From Hyphomicrobiales bacterium (GTDB taxonomy: Bacteria; Pseudomonadota; Alphaproteobacteria; Rhizobiales; Beijerinckiaceae): a stretch of DNA of 62,602 nucleotides. Each line of letters starts with the position of its first letter. Within the stretch, counting starts at the first letter, position 1. Position numbers and translations under genes: made by a program. Location of the stretch: assembly GCA_027484655.1 (NCBI GenBank), contig JAIXSM010000056.1, positions 1 to 62,602 of the forward strand, given 5' to 3'. The notes under the pieces were generated by a model that worked only from the letters and a program-made list of their open reading frames with translations, was not told the DNA's origin and ran no database searches. Shown here one piece after another: positions 48,383-57,405 of this stretch.

Positions 48383-49823
48383 AGCGACGCCCCAGCGTCT
48401 GGGCGCCCTTGCGCGCCTGCCCGTCTTCATTGATCTGAACGGCAAGCGCGCCGTGCTCGCCGGCGGCTCGGCGGGCGCCGCATGGAAGGCGGAGCTGCTC
48501 GCGGCGGCTGGCGCCCACGTGGACGTCTACGCGGAAGAACCCTGCGACGAGTTGCTGGCGCTGCTCGAGCGCGGCGCAGCCGCGGGCGCCCTGCTCCACC
48601 ACCCCCGCCGTTGGGCGGCGGATGACTTCGCCGGCGCCGCCATCGCCATCGGCGACTGCGAGGACGATGCGGAAGCGCTGGCCTTCCGGGACGCAGCCCA
48701 TGCGGCGGGCGTGCCCTGCAACACGGTGGATCGTCGCGAGACCTGCGATTTCGAGTTCGGCGCCATCGTCAACCGCTCTCCGGTGGTGATCGGCATCTCC
48801 ACGAACGGGTCGGCGCCGATCCTCGCGCAAAACATTCGCCGGCGCATCGAAACCCTTCTGCCGCCATCGCTTACGGAATGGGCCGGCTGGGCGCGCGACA
48901 TTCGCCGCGCGGTGATGGACCGGCTTGAGAAGGGCGCCCCGCGCCGGGCGTTCTGGGAGCGGTTCTCGGACCTCGCCCTGGGCGGAAAACCTGCGCCCCG
49001 CGACGCAAGCGGGCTGGATGCACTGATTGACGAGGTGCGCGGCGGCGCCCGCCCGAACGGCCGTGTGACCCTCGTCGGCGCAGGCCCCGGCGACGCCGAG
49101 CTGCTGACCCTCAAGGCTGTGCGCGCCCTGCAATCGGCGGACGTGATCCTGTTCGATGATCTGGTGTCCGACGATGTGCTGGAGCTGGCGCGCCGCGAGG
49201 CCAAACGCATGATGGTGGGCAAGCGCGCCCGCGGCCCGTCCTGCTCGCAGGCGGACATCAACGCCCTGATGCTGAAACTCGCCCGGCAGGGCAAGCACGT
49301 GGTGCGGCTGAAATCCGGCGACCCCATGATTTTTGGCCGCGCTGGCGAGGAGATCGACGATCTACGGGCTGCTGGCGTCGCTGTGGAGGTGGCTCCGGGC
49401 GTGTCCACCGCCAACGCGCTGGCGGCCGCCCTTGGCGTCTCCCTCACCCACCGGGACCACGCGCAATCCGTGCGCTTCGTCACAGGGCACGCCCGCACGG
49501 GCGAACTGCCGGCGGATCTGGACTGGCGCGGACTCGCAGATGGGAACACGAGCCTCGTCTTCTACATGGGCGGGCGCACCGGGCCGCGCATCGCCGCCAA
49601 ACTCATGGAGCATGGTCTGGCGGCGGATACGCCGGTGCTGGTGGCCTGGTCCGTGTCGCGGCCCGATTTCGGCAGTCGCGCCATGACGTTATCCGATCTG
49701 GGCGCGCTGGAGAGCGCGGCGGAGCGCGGCAAGCCGACGATTGTGTGCATCGGCGCAGCGTTTGCGCCGGCGCTTCAGAGTGTTGTTTCGCGAGACGACG
49801 CTCTTCAGCTGGCTGTCGGCTGA
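48354..49823 (+). CDS. cysG: Siroheme synthase CysG (trifunctional)
   Basis: 489 residues. The N-terminal part (about 1-210) is the precorrin-2 dehydrogenase/ferrochelatase with an NAD-binding segment (AVLAGGSAGAAWKAELL) and STNGSAPILAQNIRRRIE. The C-terminal part (about 235-480) is uroporphyrinogen III methyltransferase, with VTLVGAGPGDAELLTLKA, LFDDLVSDDVL, RLKSGDPMIFGRAGEE and PGVSTANALAAALG. It makes siroheme for NirB. Starts inside the nasA end, so translation is coupled. A terminator follows 13 bases after the stop. Confidence 0.94.
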   Translation: MNASPRKPSEATPQRLGALARLPVFIDLNGKRAVLAGGSAGAAWKAELLAAAGAHVDVYAEEPCDELLALLERGAAAGALLHHPRRWAADDFAGAAIAIGDCEDDAEALAFRDAAHAAGVPCNTVDRRETCDFEFGAIVNRSPVVIGISTNGSAPILAQNIRRRIETLLPPSLTEWAGWARDIRRAVMDRLEKGAPRRAFWERFSDLALGGKPAPRDASGLDALIDEVRGGARPNGRVTLVGAGPGDAELLTLKAVRALQSADVILFDDLVSDDVLELARREAKRMMVGKRARGPSCSQADINALMLKLARQGKHVVRLKSGDPMIFGRAGEEIDDLRAAGVAVEVAPGVSTANALAAALGVSLTHRDHAQSVRFVTGHARTGELPADLDWRGLADGNTSLVFYMGGRTGPRIAAKLMEHGLAADTPVLVAWSVSRPDFGSRAMTLSDLGALESAAERGKPTIVCIGAAFAPALQSVVSRDDALQLAVG

Positions 49824-49836
49824 GGGGCGCAGCGGC

Positions 49837-49860
49837 GATCCAGCGTGAGCTGATCTTTTT
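49837..49860 (+). terminator. Terminator of the nitrate operon
   Basis: GATC(C)AGC pairs with GCTGATC (7 bp with one bulge), loop GTGA, then five T. It lies just after the cysG stop and before the next transcription unit. Confidence 0.7.
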
Positions 49861-49943
49861 CCCGAGTCCGTGACCTTCGCACGATTGCGGTGAGGCGGTC
49901 GGGCGCCTACCTTGATGGCGCTGACCGACAACGGAGTCTCGCC

Positions 49944-51119
49944 ATGTCCGATCTCGTCAAAACGCCCATGCAGTACCTCGACAAGGCGACGAACGCGCTG
50001 CGCGATCTCGGCTTGGCGCCCGCGAAGACCGAGGATGCGCCAATCAACGCGCTCCTTGAGCAGATTTCAGAACTCGACCAGGACAAGATCGCCGTCATCG
50101 CCCGCACGCTGGGTCAGGCGAGCGTGTTCAACGAGGTCGTGCGCGAACAGACAGCGGCCATGGACATCGGCTCGCGTTACCAGGACATCGCCCACGGCTT
50201 CAACTCGATCCGTGACGACGCGAAAAAAATGGTCGACCAGATCTCCGACGGAAAAATCGACGTTCTGGAGCGCGTCACAAACGCGTGGATGAAGATCAGC
50301 CGCGGCGACATCGCCGACCGCTTCGACAAGATCAAGGCCACGTATCTGGAGGTCTCGCGGTCTACGAAGGACCAGATCAAGCGCGAGGCGATCATTCTGG
50401 AGGCCTACCGCGATTTCCGCGGCGCCCTGAAGCAGGCGGAAATTCTTGCGCTGGAAGTGCTCAAGACTGCGGAGGCCCGCCTCGCCGCATCCAAGGCGCG
50501 CCTTGACGCAGCCGCTGGCGCGGTCTCGGGCTTCTCGGGCTCCGACCCCGCGGACCGGGCGCGCCTTGAACTCGTGCGCGACGAAGAGCTGCGCGCCATG
50601 CAGAACGAGGACAAGCGCTACCAGATCGCCAAGGATCTCTCCGACAACCTGACGATCAGCTACAACACCTCGGAAGTGGTGATGGCCCGCCTGATGCAGA
50701 CCACCAACGCGAAGGAGCGGGTCTATGCACAGTCGGTGTCGTTCTTCTCCACCAACGACAGCGTGCTGACGGCGCTGAAGGCCTCGTTCACGGGCATGTT
50801 CGGCCTGCACGAGTCCACGCAGACGCTCGAAGTCATGAAGGAAGGCATGTCCAAGAGCCTCGAGGCGCTCGCGGACATGGGCGACAAGGTGCAGGAGGCC
50901 GCCGTTCGCGCGGGCTACGGCCCCACCATCCGCGCCGACAGCGTCAAGAAGCTCGTCGACAGCGTTGTGAACTTCCAGGAGAAATCCATCGCCATCGTGG
51001 ACGAGATGCGCAAGCTCTCCACCCAGAACTCGGCCGAAATCCGCGACGCGGTGGAGGACGGCAAGCGCCGCATCGCCAAACTGATCGCGGAAGGCAAGGC
51101 GCTCGGCGTCAATGGCTGA
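49944..51119 (+). CDS. Uncharacterised helical protein (distant TelA/YaaN-like?), first of three-gene module
   Basis: 391 residues, almost entirely charged alpha-helix, with no signal peptide or membrane segment, so cytoplasmic or membrane-associated. The middle repeats Ala/Glu/Lys heptads (YRDFRGALKQAEILALEVLKTAEARLAASKARL), suggesting coiled coils. The end (RADSVKKLVDSVVNFQEKSI to EDGKRRIAKLIAEGKAL) resembles the C-terminal pattern of TelA/KlaA-type tellurite-resistance proteins, but only loosely. ATG at 49944 has GGAG upstream. It overlaps the next gene by eight bases, and the third follows after four, so the three form a unit. Function unknown. Confidence 0.8.
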   Translation: MSDLVKTPMQYLDKATNALRDLGLAPAKTEDAPINALLEQISELDQDKIAVIARTLGQASVFNEVVREQTAAMDIGSRYQDIAHGFNSIRDDAKKMVDQISDGKIDVLERVTNAWMKISRGDIADRFDKIKATYLEVSRSTKDQIKREAIILEAYRDFRGALKQAEILALEVLKTAEARLAASKARLDAAAGAVSGFSGSDPADRARLELVRDEELRAMQNEDKRYQIAKDLSDNLTISYNTSEVVMARLMQTTNAKERVYAQSVSFFSTNDSVLTALKASFTGMFGLHESTQTLEVMKEGMSKSLEALADMGDKVQEAAVRAGYGPTIRADSVKKLVDSVVNFQEKSIAIVDEMRKLSTQNSAEIRDAVEDGKRRIAKLIAEGKALGVNG

Positions 51120-52071
51120 TGCAACCGCCGCGACATCTGCGGCGCCCGCCCCGGCGCCGCAGAAGCTCGATGATCTTATGCTCGCCATGGATGTGGTGGA
51201 CACGCTGCGCCACCAGGAGCGCCTTGTCGCGCGCGAGCTGAACGAGTCTGCCCGCGAACAGGAGCTGATCGAGCGCCTTCGCAATATCTACAAGTCGCAA
51301 GGCCTCGACGTCCCGGACCGCATCATCCGCGAGGGGGTGCAGGCGCTCAAGGAAAGCCGCTTCGTCTACACGCCGCCGCCGCCGAGTTTCGGCCGCACGC
51401 TTGCGACGCTATGGGTGCGCCGCGCCGTCTGGGGCAAGGCGGCGCTGGTCGTGCTGGTCCTCGCCGGGGGATACTTCGCCGGTCGTGAAGTGTTTGTCGC
51501 CGGCCCGGAACGACGGGCTGCGGAACAAACGCGCATCACCATTACGCAGACCCTGCCGAGAGAACTCGACGCTGCATGGAAAGACGCCCGCGGCGAGGCG
51601 CAGTCGGACGCCGGGCGCGCGCGCGCCGACCAGATCATCGCGGATGGTCGATCCGCGCTGGCGCGCAACGACGCGGCTGCGGGCGCAAAGGCCGTGGCGG
51701 ACATGAAGGCGCTGGGCGCGCAGCTGCGCCTTTCCTACCAGTTGCTCATCATCGCGCGTCCGGGCCAGCCTGTCGGCGTGTTCCGTGTGCCCGACCGCAA
51801 CCGCAACGCGCGCAATCACTATCTCATCGTCGACTCCGTCGGGACTGACGGTAAACCCGTCCCGGTTCCGATAACGTCGGAAGAAAACAACACCACGAAG
51901 ACTGTGTCGCGCTGGGGCGTGCGCGTATCGGAAGCCGCGTGGCAATCGGTTGGCCGCGACCGTAACGATGATGGCGTCATCCAGCGCAACAAGGTGGGTG
52001 AAAAGCGGCGCGGGCAACTCGACGTGGAGTATGCGATGCCTGTGATCGGCGGAGCGATCCTGGAATGGTGA
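51112..52071 (+). CDS. DUF6384-like one-pass membrane protein, second of module
   Basis: 319 residues. A helical cytoplasmic N-terminus with KLDDLMLAMDVVDTLRHQERLVARELNE and LIERLRNIYKSQGLDVPDR is followed by PPPPSFGRTLA, one membrane helix (about 108-124) and a 190-residue domain likely outside the cytoplasm, ending in a beta-rich part (VGVFRVPDRNRNARNHYLIVD, SRWGVRVSEAAW). The pattern fits the DUF6384 family as I remember it; I could not verify this. It probably anchors the coiled-coil partners at the membrane. Confidence 0.78.
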   Translation: MADATAATSAAPAPAPQKLDDLMLAMDVVDTLRHQERLVARELNESAREQELIERLRNIYKSQGLDVPDRIIREGVQALKESRFVYTPPPPSFGRTLATLWVRRAVWGKAALVVLVLAGGYFAGREVFVAGPERRAAEQTRITITQTLPRELDAAWKDARGEAQSDAGRARADQIIADGRSALARNDAAAGAKAVADMKALGAQLRLSYQLLIIARPGQPVGVFRVPDRNRNARNHYLIVDSVGTDGKPVPVPITSEENNTTKTVSRWGVRVSEAAWQSVGRDRNDDGVIQRNKVGEKRRGQLDVEYAMPVIGGAILEW

Positions 52072-52075
52072 CGCG

Positions 52076-53494
52076 ATGATTTCGGGACAGCAGGCGCTGC
52101 GCTTCATCGAGCAGGCCGCGGGGACGATCCGCGGCCAGGAGAACGAGTTGCAGATCGCATTGCAGCAGGTGGCGGCAAAAGCCTCACGCCTGCGCGCTGA
52201 ACGCGCCGAAGCGTTCAAGCAACTGGCGACCGTGCGGCTTGACGCGCTCCGGGCGGAGAAGATCGCAGCCGACCTCGACGCGGCGGAGCGCCGGGCGCTG
52301 GACCTCATCGCGGAAAGCGAGCGCGAGACCGCGCGCATCGCCACCGAGCGCGCCCGCCTTGAGGGTGAGCGCGCGAAGGCGGAGACCGAACGCCATGTCC
52401 GCGCGGATGACCTCGCCCGCGCACTGGAGGCGCTTGAGAACTTACAAGCGAGCGTCGAGCCGGGCGTGCGCACGCAGCCCGACTGGCGCGCGCAGCATGA
52501 GGCGGTTGCGCGTGCGAAGGCCGTCGCCGACGAGGCCGAGAAGAAGGCGCAAACCGCCGAGGAGGATCTTGCGCAGAAGCGTAAGCCTTACGAGGCGGAT
52601 CCACTGTTCATGTATCTGTGGCGCAGTGGTTTTGGCGGCCCGCAGTACAAGTCCGGGTTCTTCGTGCGCTTCTTCGACCGCATGGTCGCCAACCTTGTGC
52701 GCTACGCGGACGCGCGCCCGAACTACGCCATGCTCAACGAGATCCCCGCGCGGCTCCTCGAGCACGCGCGCCGGTGCGCGCAGGAGATAGACGCCGAGAA
52801 GGCGAAACTCGCCGCCATCGAACTCGCAGCCCTGCGCGCGGCGGGAAGTGCGGAGCTGGAGGCCCGCGTCGCGTCCGCGCGCAAGGCGGCGGCGAGCGCC
52901 GACAACGCCTTGATGAGCGCTGAAGCGGCGATTGCGGCCCTCGACGCGCGCCACGGCGAGTTCAACAAGACCCGCGCTGAATCCGCATACGAAAGCGCTG
53001 TTGAGGCGCTGGCGAAAGCCGACGGGCAGGAAACCATTGCCGAGCTTTATCGCGAGGCGCGCCAGACCCGCACCCGGGCCGACGACGACCTCATCGCCCG
53101 GATCGAGCGTATCGATGCGGATATCGAGCGCTCGGAGTCCGAGATGGCGGACCTGCGTCGTCAAGCGCAGAAGGCAGCCCACCGGCGTGCGGATGTAGAG
53201 CGCGAGCGCGACGGGTTCCGTCGTCGCGGCTGGGACAATCCCTACGGACAGGTGCGCAACGAATCCCAGCTCAGCGATGTGCTGGGTCAGATCGTGAAAG
53301 GCGCGATCCAGGGCGCCGTGCTGGGCTCCGTGCTCAGGGGCGGCTACGAGGAGCGCCGCCCCCGTGCTGACACCGATTTTGGTGGCAGCGGTGGTTTCAG
53401 CTTCCCCTTCCCGAGCGGCGACGGCGGGGGCGACAGCGGCGGCGGATGGATGGGCGGCGGCGACGACGGCTTCTCCACCGGCGGGTCCATCTGA
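52076..53494 (+). CDS. Long coiled-coil protein with glycine-rich tail, third of module
   Basis: 472 residues. Residues 1-150 and about 230-390 are long heptad-rich helices (Ala/Glu/Arg), separated by a compact segment (PLFMYLWRSGFGGPQYKSGFFVRFFDRMVANLVRY, given here as the landmark near 175-210). A short hydrophobic stretch with Gly (VKGAIQGAVLGSVLRGG) precedes a Gly/Asp/Ser tail with GDGGGDSGGGWMGGGDDG, which recalls the tails of TPM/YgcG proteins. No signal peptide. Start ATG four bases after the previous stop. Function unknown. Confidence 0.78.
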   Translation: MISGQQALRFIEQAAGTIRGQENELQIALQQVAAKASRLRAERAEAFKQLATVRLDALRAEKIAADLDAAERRALDLIAESERETARIATERARLEGERAKAETERHVRADDLARALEALENLQASVEPGVRTQPDWRAQHEAVARAKAVADEAEKKAQTAEEDLAQKRKPYEADPLFMYLWRSGFGGPQYKSGFFVRFFDRMVANLVRYADARPNYAMLNEIPARLLEHARRCAQEIDAEKAKLAAIELAALRAAGSAELEARVASARKAAASADNALMSAEAAIAALDARHGEFNKTRAESAYESAVEALAKADGQETIAELYREARQTRTRADDDLIARIERIDADIERSESEMADLRRQAQKAAHRRADVERERDGFRRRGWDNPYGQVRNESQLSDVLGQIVKGAIQGAVLGSVLRGGYEERRPRADTDFGGSGGFSFPFPSGDGGGDSGGGWMGGGDDGFSTGGSI

Positions 53495-53551
53495 TTTGCA
53501 GCAGCGCCGCCCTCGTCCTACTCTTGCGGACGCTTCCACCGAGGTAACTTC

Positions 53552-55051
53552 ATGACGACCGAGATCGCTCACTTCGTCGCCGGCGCCCGCACGCGCGGCG
53601 AGAGCCAGCGCCGCGCGCCCGTGTTCAACCCGGCCACGGGCGAGCAGACCGGCGAGGCCGTGCTGGCGAGCCGGGCGGATGTGGACGCCGCCGTGCGCGC
53701 CGCCGCCGCCGCATTCCCCGGCTGGGCCGCGACCCCGCCCCTGCGCCGCGCGCGTATTCTCGCCCGTTTCGCGCGCATCATCGAGGAGCGCACGGACGAA
53801 CTGGCCGCCATCATCACCGCCGAGCACGGAAAGACCCTGTCCGACGCCAAGGGCGAAATCCAGCGCGGGCTGGAGGTGGTGGAGTTCGCGACCGGCGCGC
53901 CGCAACTGCTCAAGGGCGAGTTCACCGACAACGTGGGCACAGGCGTGGACAGCCACGCCATGCGCCAGCCCCTTGGCGTCGTTGCGGGAATCACCCCGTT
54001 CAATTTCCCGGCGATGGTGCCCATGTGGATGTTCCCCGTGGCGCTCGCGTGCGGCAACTGCTTCATCCTGAAGCCGTCGGAGCGCGACCCTTCCGCCTCC
54101 CTCAAGCTTGGCGAGTGGCTGAGCGAGGCGGGCCTGCCGAAGGGCGTATTCAACGTGGTGCAGGGCGACAAGGAGGCCGTGGACGCCCTTCTGGCGCATC
54201 CGGACGTGCAGGCGGTGAGCTTTGTCGGCTCCACGCCCATCGCGCGCTACGTGTATGAAACGGCGGCCTGCAATGGCAAGCGGGCGCAGGCGCTCGGCGG
54301 CGCCAAGAACCACATGGTGGTGATGCCCGACGCGGATCTCGATCAGGCGGTCGATGCGCTGATGGGCGCCGCCTACGGCTCTGCGGGCGAGCGCTGCATG
54401 GCGGTCTCTGTGGCGGTGCCGGTCGGCGAGGCCACAGCCAATGCGCTCGTCGAGCGGCTGATCCCCAAGGTGCGCGCGCTGAAGGTCGGCCCCGGAACCG
54501 ATCCCGAGGCTGAGATGGGTCCGCTCGTCACCCGCCAGCATCGCGACAAGGTGTCGGCGTACGTGGACGCCGGCGTGGCCGAAGGCGCGAAGCTGCTGGT
54601 GGACGGGCGCAACCTCACACTGCAAGGCTACGAGAACGGCTTCTTCATCGGCGGCAGCCTGTTCGACCATGTGACGGCGGACATGAAGATCTATCGTGAG
54701 GAGATTTTTGGCCCCGTGCTGTGCGTCGCGCGCGCGGAGAGCCACGACGCGGCGCTAGAACTCATCAACGATCATGAGTTCGGCAACGGCGCCGCGATCT
54801 TCACCCGCGACGGCGATACCGCAAGGGAGTTCGCGCAGCAGGTGCGCGCTGGCATGGTCGGCATCAACGTGCCGATTCCGGTGCCCATGGCTTTCCACTC
54901 GTTCGGCGGCTGGAAAGCCTCGCTCTTTGGGGATCATCACATGCACGGGCCCGAGGGCGTTCGTTTCTACACGCGCCTCAAGACGATCACCTCGCGCTGG
55001 CCCACGGGCATACGCTCCGGGGCCAGCTTCGTTATGCCGACGATGCGTTAG
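53552..55051 (+). CDS. mmsA: CoA-acylating methylmalonate-semialdehyde dehydrogenase
   Basis: 499-residue aldehyde dehydrogenase that converts methylmalonate or malonate semialdehyde to propionyl- or acetyl-CoA (valine and inositol breakdown). Visible: [19 protein letters not shown] (cofactor pocket), [39 protein letters not shown] and the catalytic Cys in GSAGERCMA. The Glu that hydrolytic ALDHs use after GGxxx is replaced by AKNH, as in CoA-dependent members. It ends one base before the convergent M20 gene. Confidence 0.93.
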   Translation: MTTEIAHFVAGARTRGESQRRAPVFNPATGEQTGEAVLASRADVDAAVRAAAAAFPGWAATPPLRRARILARFARIIEERTDELAAIITAEHGKTLSDAKGEIQRGLEVVEFATGAPQLLKGEFTDNVGTGVDSHAMRQPLGVVAGITPFNFPAMVPMWMFPVALACGNCFILKPSERDPSASLKLGEWLSEAGLPKGVFNVVQGDKEAVDALLAHPDVQAVSFVGSTPIARYVYETAACNGKRAQALGGAKNHMVVMPDADLDQAVDALMGAAYGSAGERCMAVSVAVPVGEATANALVERLIPKVRALKVGPGTDPEAEMGPLVTRQHRDKVSAYVDAGVAEGAKLLVDGRNLTLQGYENGFFIGGSLFDHVTADMKIYREEIFGPVLCVARAESHDAALELINDHEFGNGAAIFTRDGDTAREFAQQVRAGMVGINVPIPVPMAFHSFGGWKASLFGDHHMHGPEGVRFYTRLKTITSRWPTGIRSGASFVMPTMR

Positions 55052-55052
55052 G

Positions 55053-56519
55053 CTATTCGAAGCGCGGTTTCTCGCTGATGTAATGCGGGCGCATGGCGTC
55101 GCGATAACGCGCCATTGTGTCCGCATTCAGAGACACCGGCGGCTTCTGGTCCGCCGGCAGCATGGAGCGGAACTGCACGCCTTCAGTCTCCCGGGCGAAC
55201 GTGCGCTTCGCTTCTTCCACCACGGCCGGGTTGATGAAGCATTCCAGAACCGCGTTTGCGACCACCTTGGCCCCTGCGGCCGCGCCCTTATGCGCGATAG
55301 GGGTGGCCAACGCCACGCCCGCCGCCCAGTGGTGATAATTGATATTGGGAATGTTGGCCGGGTAGTACACCTTCGCCATGGGCGCCTTCCATGACACGTC
55401 GCCGGCGTCGTTCGCGGCGGGCTTTTGCACAGCGGGGCCGGTCATGCGATGCACCGTGGAGCGCAACCCCTCCACCTTCACCCGCGCCTTTTCCTGCAGC
55501 GCGCGCGCCAGCGCGTCCTCTTCCGGCGTCCACGCGGGCGCGCCGACCGCCTCGTACTCATGCTGGATGAGTTCAGCGAGCGTCTGGTTGCCGCGCACGG
55601 GCCAAACGGCGCTCAGCACCTCGACCTCGCAGGTCGTGTCGCTCATCAGGGCGGCGCCTTCCGCAATCTTCTTTGCGCGCTCGAAAAGCTTCGTGGCGCC
55701 CTCGGCGCTCGTGTCTCGGAAGTACCACCAGATGGAGGCGATGCGCGGCACCACGTTGGGCTGATCGCCGCCGCGCGTGATGACGCGCTGGGCGCTCATG
55801 GTCTTCGTCATGTGCTCGCGATACTGCGCCATGCCGGCGTCCATGAGCACCACGGCGTCGAGCGCGTCCCTGCCCTTCCATGGCGCGACGCCCGCATGGG
55901 CGCTCTCGCCGTGGAACGTGAACACCGCCGAGATCAACGCCGACTGGATGAGCCCGTAGCCGACGCCGAACTCGGCGCCGATATGCGGCGCAATCGCCAC
56001 GTCCACATCATCGAACCAGCCGTCGCGCACGAAGTATGGGCGGCTTACGAGTTGCTCTTCCGCCGGCGCGCCGAACACCTTGAGCGTGCCCTGCAGCCCG
56101 AACTCGCTCATGGCGCGCTGGGCCGCGAGCGCCGCCGTCACCAGCACCGCGCCATTGACGTTATGCCCCTCGCAGTGGCCCGGCGCGCCTTCCACGATGC
56201 ACGCAGGCTCAACCACGCCCGCTTTCTGGGAGTTGTCGGGGTTGGCGTCGTACTCCGTATGGATCGCGACCACAGGACCGCCGGAGCCAAAGGTCGCGCA
56301 AAAACCCGTTGGGAAGCCGGCAATCCCTCGCTCGACGGTGAAGCCGCCCTCCTCCAGCAGGTCGCACATCAGCCTGGATGTCTCGAACTCCTGCATGCCG
56401 AGTTCGCCGAAATAGAAAATGCTGTCGTTCAGCGCGGCGATCGCCTTGCCGTTGCGGTCGATGAACTGGGCCGCGACCTGCTTTTCGGGCGCGTTTGATG
56501 GTTTCGTGGTTGCGTTCAT
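55053..56519 (-). CDS. M20 family amidohydrolase (AbgB-like)
   Basis: 488 residues of the M20D group, close in pattern to p-aminobenzoyl-glutamate hydrolase subunit AbgB. Metal ligands: His in IHTEYDANPDNSQ, Glu and His around GAPGHCEGHNVN, GAPAEEQLVSRP and a dimerisation insert (TFHGESAHAGVAPWKGRDALDA). It probably cleaves an N-acyl amino acid or similar amide. The ATG at 56519 (MNATTKPSNAPEKQ) is preferred to a longer frame from 56630. Confidence 0.88.
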   Translation of the reverse strand: MNATTKPSNAPEKQVAAQFIDRNGKAIAALNDSIFYFGELGMQEFETSRLMCDLLEEGGFTVERGIAGFPTGFCATFGSGGPVVAIHTEYDANPDNSQKAGVVEPACIVEGAPGHCEGHNVNGAVLVTAALAAQRAMSEFGLQGTLKVFGAPAEEQLVSRPYFVRDGWFDDVDVAIAPHIGAEFGVGYGLIQSALISAVFTFHGESAHAGVAPWKGRDALDAVVLMDAGMAQYREHMTKTMSAQRVITRGGDQPNVVPRIASIWWYFRDTSAEGATKLFERAKKIAEGAALMSDTTCEVEVLSAVWPVRGNQTLAELIQHEYEAVGAPAWTPEEDALARALQEKARVKVEGLRSTVHRMTGPAVQKPAANDAGDVSWKAPMAKVYYPANIPNINYHHWAAGVALATPIAHKGAAAGAKVVANAVLECFINPAVVEEAKRTFARETEGVQFRSMLPADQKPPVSLNADTMARYRDAMRPHYISEKPRFE

Positions 56520-56677
56520 GTCGACTCCTAGCGTTCTCCCCCTCCAAGGTCGATCCGCGGAGACGCTGTTGGCAAGCGTTTTCGTCGCCTGTGAATGACG
56601 GGATGTTTTTTGATGCTCGCGTTTACCCATCTGTGGTCGCTTGCTAATTTTGGCTCAGCTCTCCTGATGGATCTCCC

Positions 56678-57172
56678 ATGCTCGTCCTGTCCGGTCGCCG
56701 CCTGTCCGCACTCGCTGTCCTTGTCACGGTCGCCTTGGGGGTGAGCGCGCCGTCCAAAGCCAGCGAGCTGCCTGCGCCGCTCGCCGCGCTGACTGGCGCG
56801 CAAATTCGCCCCGGGGACGCACCCGGCTCGTGGGTGATCGGAGAGTGGCGCGAATCCCAGGTGACGCTGGCGCCCTTCGGGTTCCGCATCTCGCTTACGT
56901 GGAACGGCATCGACGACCAGGATTGGCCCTTCGAGCGCCTTGTGGCCGGGATCGCGACAAGCTGGTGCGGTCGTGTGACCCCCGACATGGTGCAAAGGCG
57001 CGTCGAGAACCTCTACCGCAGCCGGTCGCTCGTCCCGGAGAGAGATCTGGGCGGCAACGGCGGCGTCACGTTCAAGAAAAGACTGACCGTGGATCTCGGC
57101 AGGTGCCGCGCAGAATTCCTCGCGGAGGGCGCGCGCTGGCACCGTCTTGGAGCGGTCGTGTATTTGCCGTGA
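56678..57172 (+). CDS. Exported hypothetical protein
   Basis: 164 residues with a signal peptide ([15 protein letters not shown]). The mature part is short, with two Cys (SWCGRV and GRCRAEF) that may form a disulfide, and contains [26 protein letters not shown] recognise no family. Divergent from the M20 gene and followed by the 12-bp repeat. Confidence 0.65.
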   Translation: MLVLSGRRLSALAVLVTVALGVSAPSKASELPAPLAALTGAQIRPGDAPGSWVIGEWRESQVTLAPFGFRISLTWNGIDDQDWPFERLVAGIATSWCGRVTPDMVQRRVENLYRSRSLVPERDLGGNGGVTFKKRLTVDLGRCRAEFLAEGARWHRLGAVVYLP

Positions 57173-57184
57173 ATCTCGCGACGG

Positions 57185-57244
57185 TGCGCAAGCACTCGCG
57201 CAAGAACTCGCGCAAGAACTCGCGCAAGAACTCGCGCAAGAACT
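57185..57244 (+). repeat. 12-bp tandem repeat
   Basis: The unit CTCGCGCAAGAA is repeated four times without a mismatch (57195-57242), with a degenerate copy before it. Each unit holds CGCGCAAG, and one complementary CTTGCGCG follows at 57256-57263, so any copy could form an 8-bp stem with it. It lies between the hypothetical gene and tRNA-Pro. Confidence 0.9.
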
Positions 57245-57300
57245 TCTTGCCGGGGCTTGCGCGGCTTTGTGCGCAGGGGATATGAACAGGGCGTGGTGAT

Positions 57301-57377
57301 CGGGGTATAGCGCAGCCCGGTAGCGCATCTGCTTTGGGAGCAGAGGGTCGCAGGTTCGAATCCTGCTGCCCCGACCA
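57301..57377 (+). tRNA. tRNA-Pro(UGG)
   Basis: Acceptor arms CGGGGTA/TGCCCCG, discriminator A and encoded CCA (57375-57377). D-arm GCGCAGCCCGGTAGCGC, anticodon stem TCTGC/GCAGA with loop TTTGGGA (anticodon TGG), T-arm GCAGG TTCGAAT CCTGC. Confidence 0.97.
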
Positions 57378-57405
57378 TCACCACATCAGTTGCTGGCCGC
57401 GCCGC

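Noticed and set aside
52442-54745. 767-aa minus-strand ORF opposite the third module gene and mmsA
   Set aside because: Antisense shadow: His/Arg/Val-rich, no domain, and it would overlap two well-supported genes.
57185-57244. CRISPR-like array at the 12-bp repeat
   Set aside because: The units are 12 bp and directly adjacent, with no spacers and no cas gene.
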